Assembly (NCBI GenBank): GCA_019412865.1
Contig: DXOJ01000613.1
Coordinates: forward strand, 1-9,925
Length of the DNA: 9,925 nt
From: Bacteroides sp.
Lineage (GTDB): Bacteria; Bacteroidota; Bacteroidia; Bacteroidales; Bacteroidaceae
Reading direction: 5' to 3'
Shown: one piece after another, positions 6,245-9,925 of the stretch
How the letters are laid out: each line of letters starts with the position of its first letter
How positions within the stretch are numbered: position 1 is the stretch's first letter
Translations under genes and position numbers: made by a program
The notes under the pieces: generated by a model
Told to the model about the DNA's origin: nothing
Database searches by the model: none
The model's input: the letters and a program-made list of their open reading frames with translations, nothing else

Positions 6245-6730
6245 TCAGTGGAATGGGACCTCTTCCGGCCCTTCTTCCTCCGCATACTTCTCAGCAAACT
6301 CATCCTCTTCGATGGTGACATACATCGTTTTCAGATAAGCCTTAATACCGCTCTTACCGTTCACGTCCCAAGAATACGGCCGAATCGTCAAATCAACCTT
6401 CCGAATCTCCGCATAGTCCAAAGTGGAAATGGATTCATCATCCAACGGTGTTTTTGTCTTTCTGGTAATCATATACACCTTAGGCGGGATATTCTCAAAG
6501 CTGACTGCCACCTGGATATAATGTTTCGGCTCTTCGTCCTCGTCTCTCGGAGCCAGCGCTCTTACATTCCATCCATCATTGGAGAGTTTCTCCGCCTGCT
6601 CCGGATCTTCGATGATGACACAGAAATTCCGATTTCCAGCCCGATTGTATTTAGACTCTTCGCCTCGGAAGTTTCGAAAAATAATTCTTGCGTTTTCAAT
6701 AATGATATTGGGTACATTTTTGTAAGCCAT
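6245..6730 (-). CDS. ssDNA-binding-like phage protein with acidic PF tail
   Basis: The product is 161 aa from ATG at 6730, reading [20 protein letters not shown] and then [20 protein letters not shown]. It is rich in beta strands with aromatic and basic positions ([14 protein letters not shown] near the end), as expected for an OB-fold protein. The C-terminus is acidic and closes [11 protein letters not shown]. An acidic tail ending in a Pro-Phe is the partner-docking signature of SSB proteins. Together with its place directly after the polymerase, this supports ssDNA binding; I recall close relatives in Firmicutes phages, mostly unnamed. The start at 6730 is chosen because AAAAGGAG lies 9 nt before it; an ATG at 6772 is inside the polymerase gene and has no such site. 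The gap from the polymerase stop is 19 nt. Confidence 0.72.
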   Translation of the reverse strand: MAYKNVPNIIIENARIIFRNFRGEESKYNRAGNRNFCVIIEDPEQAEKLSNDGWNVRALAPRDEDEEPKHYIQVAVSFENIPPKVYMITRKTKTPLDDESISTLDYAEIRKVDLTIRPYSWDVNGKSGIKAYLKTMYVTIEEDEFAEKYAEEEGPEEVPFH

Positions 6731-6749
6731 GATATACTTCTCCTTTTCT

Positions 6750-9700
6750 TTAATTAAATGGTATTTCCTCATCAGCGTCTTCTGGAATGTTCATAAAATC
6801 CTCAAGCTTAGGTTTGGGAATATAAGGATCATCGGATATGAACCATTCAAAGTCACCATATTTGGATATGGTTTCCACTGCATCGTCTACAAGCTTGTCA
6901 TAATAAGAACGATCAACGGAATCCTCTTTAGAGAGTTCCTTTACCATCTCAGACTCTAACCACCGATAGCCCTTTGACCCAGTGGCAGCATAATATCGTC
7001 CGTCCTTTTCTCTCATGAGCAATCCGCCACCAGCCCCCGATTTAATCGGACAGAACTGACCAACTCGTCCAATGAAAATATAATTGTGAGTCGCCTCGTC
7101 TTTTTTACAAAGCTCGCTGTATCTTGCTCCTATTTCTTCGTATGTATATCCGTATTTAGATGCGACATCTTCAAGAGATTTCCCTCCAGCCTGACTATTC
7201 CAAGCCTTGTCGATGGCATTTAATTCCCTTTCTTCCTCGGTTGTAAGCCGCGGAAGTTTCTCATTCATATCCAAATATAAAGCGCTGCTTACCGACTTGG
7301 TTTCACACACATCTTCAAAGGCAATTTCTTCGCCGCTGAAAAGTTTCTTGAAGACATACGGAATCTGGAACTGAGTTCCTGTGGCTGTCCATTTTCCGTC
7401 TTTATACTTGGCGATATAGACGGCGTCATTTACAAGGCACATCCGGTCGTATGTAGCCTCATGCTCAAAGGTGTAACCATATCGCTTTCCGTAATCCATA
7501 ACAAACTGGATAATCTCCGGTGTCGCATCAGGAATCTTGATAGAGTCCGTCTTAATGTGAGCAACAGTAAAGCCCCGTTCCTGTACCTCGTGTTTAAGGT
7601 TAATCATGAACAGAGCTCCTCGTTTGGCTACAATATTATCTTTGTTTCTCGGATCACGGAACGGATTCTCGAAGTTAGCAGAAGTCAGACCATATACCGA
7701 GTTGATTGCCGTCTTCAAAGCATTTGCCAAATCCTTCGCTGTCATCTCTCCGTCAATGACCTTCTGGATATATGGTGTCAACTTCCCATCCAGCATATGA
7801 TTGACTTCGTCCCAAGCTTCGTGTTTGATGCTGACTCGTCCTTCCACAATGTCACGGAAGGCTCTCGTAAATTTCACACCGAACAGAACTTCTGCAATTG
7901 CACTATGAGGATGCATAGAGGAAATATCCAGCAATGCCACATTTCCGTACATACCAGGTTCTGCATAGACATAACCGCCTTCTCCAACTTCTTCTCCTCG
8001 ATATGTCGATTTTCCATTCTCATACTTGTATCCAGGAAAATATGGTAAGAGACTTCCTTCATCGCCATGCGTTTGCGCCATCATTTCGGGACACGCTTCG
8101 GCCAAGAAGGAATAGGTTTCTTCATCAAGGTGATGCACTGGCTCTGCCAGATTTCGGTAATTGAACTGATCCTGTGGTTTCCGCTCGTTTCCAAATATAA
8201 TCTTCTGGGTAAGCGTATTGGTCGTATCATTCACTGTCATTCCAGCCAAATCCGCCAGAATCTGTCGAGCTGTCCAATCAGCTTTCAGATAATGGAATGC
8301 CGCTTCGGTTGCAATTACATCGTTATCACAATACTCGGCAACTTTCGTCCACATTTCTTCTGGAACCGGTTGATCCCAAGGAAGCCCAAGCTCCTGATGA
8401 TGGATTCCCATCTCAATTTCCAGCTTCTTCAAGCTCTTTTTATTTCCGGCAGATGCAAAGTCATACACATCCGTATAGGAAACATTGTAGGCTTCTCCAA
8501 AGAAACAATTCGGACTTCCACTGATAATTTTTTGTGAGAGGTTATAAAGCTGCTCGTTTGTATAACCCATGAGTCTTGCATACAGAATATGATTATCATA
8601 TCGCCGACAGTTAAACCCGACCAACCGGAATCGCATCAATTCCTCAATCTCCGTTGGAGTCGGGTTAATCATACGCACCACAGGCTTTCCTTCGCCCTCG
8701 ATTTTCCAGTTTACAAGGAACAGATTTGGAAATACCTCAATATCGTAAAATACCAACTTTGCTTCTTCGTTTCTCCCCGCTGTGGAAGGGTCTGCTGATT
8801 TAAACTGCATCTTATTAACCAGCTTGATACAGTATTCGGCCTGATGCGTACTATTCGCAGCAAATGCTAAAACCGCATTCCGCATGTCCGTCACGTCATA
8901 ACTCAAATCGCTGGAATATGCGTCCTCCAGTATTTTGTAGATAAAGTCGATACTGGGCTTAGTACCCGGATGGATTTCTTTATTCAGATTTCTCTTGATT
9001 AGTGTTCTAAGCCCTTTCTCGCTTTTAATCGCTTCAAAATTTACCATTTTATCTTCTCCTTTCGTCGGTAAACCAGAGCTAATCGTTGCGATGGGCAAAT
9101 CATTACACTTTGTAAGTTTTCTTCGTAATGAGCTTTTACCCGTGAACACTTTCACTTCGATGTGGTCGTCATAAATACGACTCAGTTTTTTCACATCTCC
9201 CGTATAAATATAATGAAGATGAACCCCCTTTCCGCTTTTGCTTAGCTCTGCATAAGTCGCCGGCCACTTGCTTGCTTCTTCTACATTCCGTTCGAAGGAT
9301 TTGTTCCCTTCCTTATTTGGAATATCGAAATCAATTACGATGTGGTTTTCCGGGACTTTAACATAGTGGATTTTAGAAGTATCCAAATCCGATAGCTTCG
9401 TTTTTACCTTGTTCCATTTCATGGAAGGTGTTTCTTTGTCTGTTGCATACTGCGATGGACAATCGGAACATACCTGATCGAAAATGGATTTGGCAGTATT
9501 AAACTGCAATAATGAAGGCTTCTCTTCCGGCTTTTCAGCAACCATTTCCTCTTCAAATTTTTCAGTCCGGAATCCGATATAATAACTTCGTACTCTCGAA
9601 CCGTCCTCCATGTTGAATCGCTCTTTGTAGTCATGGAAATAGTTCTTCAGTTCTTCCTTAAAAATTCTCTGAGAAAATGGATAGCCTACTTTGGCTTCAT

Positions 9701-9925
9701 CACAATAGGTCTTATACATCTCCCAGGCAGCTTTCAAAGTCGTGCCGTTTTCCCGTTTGAATACATGGTAGGAATCAATGATGAAGTTATAGAAATCATT
9801 GGATGCGCCCAGCATTGCAATGGGAATATAGTCATCATACAGACCGGGATTGTTTAGATAGATTTCCCGGCAGTGATATGCAATCGCTCCCAGTTCGAAT
9901 TCAATCTGTTTCATAATTGCTTTGT
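6750..9925 (-). CDS. Multi-domain replication protein: D5-type C-terminal region, AEP primase, exonuclease and family B-like DNA polymerase (open at window edge)
   Basis: The frame runs past the right edge; the first visible ATG is at 9914 (1054 aa) but has no ribosome binding site, and the frame stays open upstream (KAI-M), so the N-terminus is probably missing. Numbering from that ATG: 1-125 resembles the end of D5/P4-type helicases ([40 protein letters not shown]). Residues 140-285 are an AEP primase: DFD (195-197), GKGVHLH (228-234), HIEVKVF (251-257). Residues 300-370 are a helical PriCT-like linker. Residues 388-545 are a DnaQ-like exonuclease: DIE (391-393), GFNCRRYDN (D440), YCDND (Y528, D532). 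Residues 655-840 are the palm: DISSMHP (663-669), KTAINSVYG (734-742), HIKTDS (786-791), AKYKDG. The end is DADEEIPFN. It would prime, extend and proofread DNA. Domain calls are firm for polymerase and exonuclease, good for AEP, fair for the D5 part. Confidence 0.88.
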   Translation of the reverse strand, partial: KAIMKQIEFELGAIAYHCREIYLNNPGLYDDYIPIAMLGASNDFYNFIIDSYHVFKRENGTTLKAAWEMYKTYCDEAKVGYPFSQRIFKEELKNYFHDYKERFNMEDGSRVRSYYIGFRTEKFEEEMVAEKPEEKPSLLQFNTAKSIFDQVCSDCPSQYATDKETPSMKWNKVKTKLSDLDTSKIHYVKVPENHIVIDFDIPNKEGNKSFERNVEEASKWPATYAELSKSGKGVHLHYIYTGDVKKLSRIYDDHIEVKVFTGKSSLRRKLTKCNDLPIATISSGLPTKGEDKMVNFEAIKSEKGLRTLIKRNLNKEIHPGTKPSIDFIYKILEDAYSSDLSYDVTDMRNAVLAFAANSTHQAEYCIKLVNKMQFKSADPSTAGRNEEAKLVFYDIEVFPNLFLVNWKIEGEGKPVVRMINPTPTEIEELMRFRLVGFNCRRYDNHILYARLMGYTNEQLYNLSQKIISGSPNCFFGEAYNVSYTDVYDFASAGNKKSLKKLEIEMGIHHQELGLPWDQPVPEEMWTKVAEYCDNDVIATEAAFHYLKADWTARQILADLAGMTVNDTTNTLTQKIIFGNERKPQDQFNYRNLAEPVHHLDEETYSFLAEACPEMMAQTHGDEGSLLPYFPGYKYENGKSTYRGEEVGEGGYVYAEPGMYGNVALLDISSMHPHSAIAEVLFGVKFTRAFRDIVEGRVSIKHEAWDEVNHMLDGKLTPYIQKVIDGEMTAKDLANALKTAINSVYGLTSANFENPFRDPRNKDNIVAKRGALFMINLKHEVQERGFTVAHIKTDSIKIPDATPEIIQFVMDYGKRYGYTFEHEATYDRMCLVNDAVYIAKYKDGKWTATGTQFQIPYVFKKLFSGEEIAFEDVCETKSVSSALYLDMNEKLPRLTTEEERELNAIDKAWNSQAGGKSLEDVASKYGYTYEEIGARYSELCKKDEATHNYIFIGRVGQFCPIKSGAGGGLLMREKDGRYYAATGSKGYRWLESEMVKELSKEDSVDRSYYDKLVDDAVETISKYGDFEWFISDDPYIPKPKLEDFMNIPEDADEEIPFN
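9045..9062 (-). promoter_or_regulatory. Internal ribosome binding site and ATG inside the polymerase gene
   Basis: Within the large frame, AAAGGAG (9062-9056) is followed 8 nt later by an in-frame ATG (9047-9045) encoding Met290. The site lies exactly at the junction between the AEP domain and the PriCT-exonuclease-polymerase part. Initiation here would give a 765-aa protein holding exonuclease and polymerase only. It equals the genuine start sites of neighbouring genes in strength and spacing. That it is used is inferred. Confidence 0.5.

Noticed and set aside
6153..6250. Hammerhead-like ribozyme, from CTGATGAG and a later CGAAA on the minus strand
   Set aside because: The stem II pairing between the two core parts is at most about three pairs, and the CGAAA is part of the ribosome binding site region; CTGATGAG includes the stop codon of the upstream gene.
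6248..6757. 169-aa plus-strand reading frame opposite the ssDNA-binding-like gene
   Set aside because: Antisense shadow; no motif, and the minus-strand gene has full support.
6731..6772. Longer N-terminus for the ssDNA-binding-like protein from ATG 6772
   Set aside because: It lies in the polymerase gene and lacks a ribosome binding site; AAAAGGAG favours ATG 6730.
7461..8048. 195-aa plus-strand reading frame opposite the polymerase
   Set aside because: It is antisense to the exonuclease/palm coding region, has no ribosome binding site-led start or recognisable motif, and is explained as a shadow.

Overview
The window looks like part of the early replication and metabolism region of a tailed phage, or a prophage, of a low-GC Gram-positive host. 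The best guess is a gut Clostridia/Lachnospiraceae-type host. This rests on remembered resemblance of the proteins to such phages, the moderately AT-rich sequence, and strong AGGAGG-type ribosome binding sites before nearly every gene. No integrase, structural gene, tRNA, rRNA, CRISPR array or insertion sequence is visible, so phage and prophage cannot be told apart here.

Every supported gene is on the minus strand, so transcription runs from 9925 towards 1. In that order: (1) a very large replication protein (9925-6750, open at the window edge) with a D5-helicase-type C-terminal region, an archaeo-eukaryotic primase (AEP) domain, a DnaQ-like 3'-5' exonuclease and a family B-like DNA polymerase; (2) an ssDNA-binding-like protein with an acidic tail ending in PF plus one residue; (3) an N6-adenine methyltransferase-like protein without an NPPY motif; (4) a 54-aa charged helical protein overlapping the start of (5) an SF2/SNF2-like helicase; (6) a 52-aa Zn-ribbon protein; (7) a DUF5662-like protein; (8) a 66-aa protein of unknown role; (9) a DUF6906-like protein; (10) a LemA family membrane protein; (11) a two-TM membrane protein; (12) a HAD phosphatase fused to a phage domain with a C-terminal Cys cluster; (13) a MazG-like NTP pyrophosphohydrolase cut by the left edge.

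The genes form one tight cassette. Neighbours often overlap by 4 to 17 nt or leave less than 30 nt, which suggests one or a few long transcripts with translational coupling. Only two gaps approach 100 nt (6153-6244 and 1368-1470); both show possible RNA pairing but no convincing promoter or terminator.

The first half (9925-3850) handles DNA copying: priming, synthesis, proofreading, ssDNA coating, methylation and remodelling. The second half carries accessory functions: small metal-binding proteins, a LemA-containing membrane pair, and three likely hydrolases (DUF5662-like, HAD, MazG-like), at least two of which may act on nucleotides. The points most worth following are the multi-domain replication polypeptide with a strong in-frame internal ribosome binding site, the shared PF-ending acidic tails, the phage-borne LemA/membrane pair, and the MazG-like gene with no ordinary start codon.
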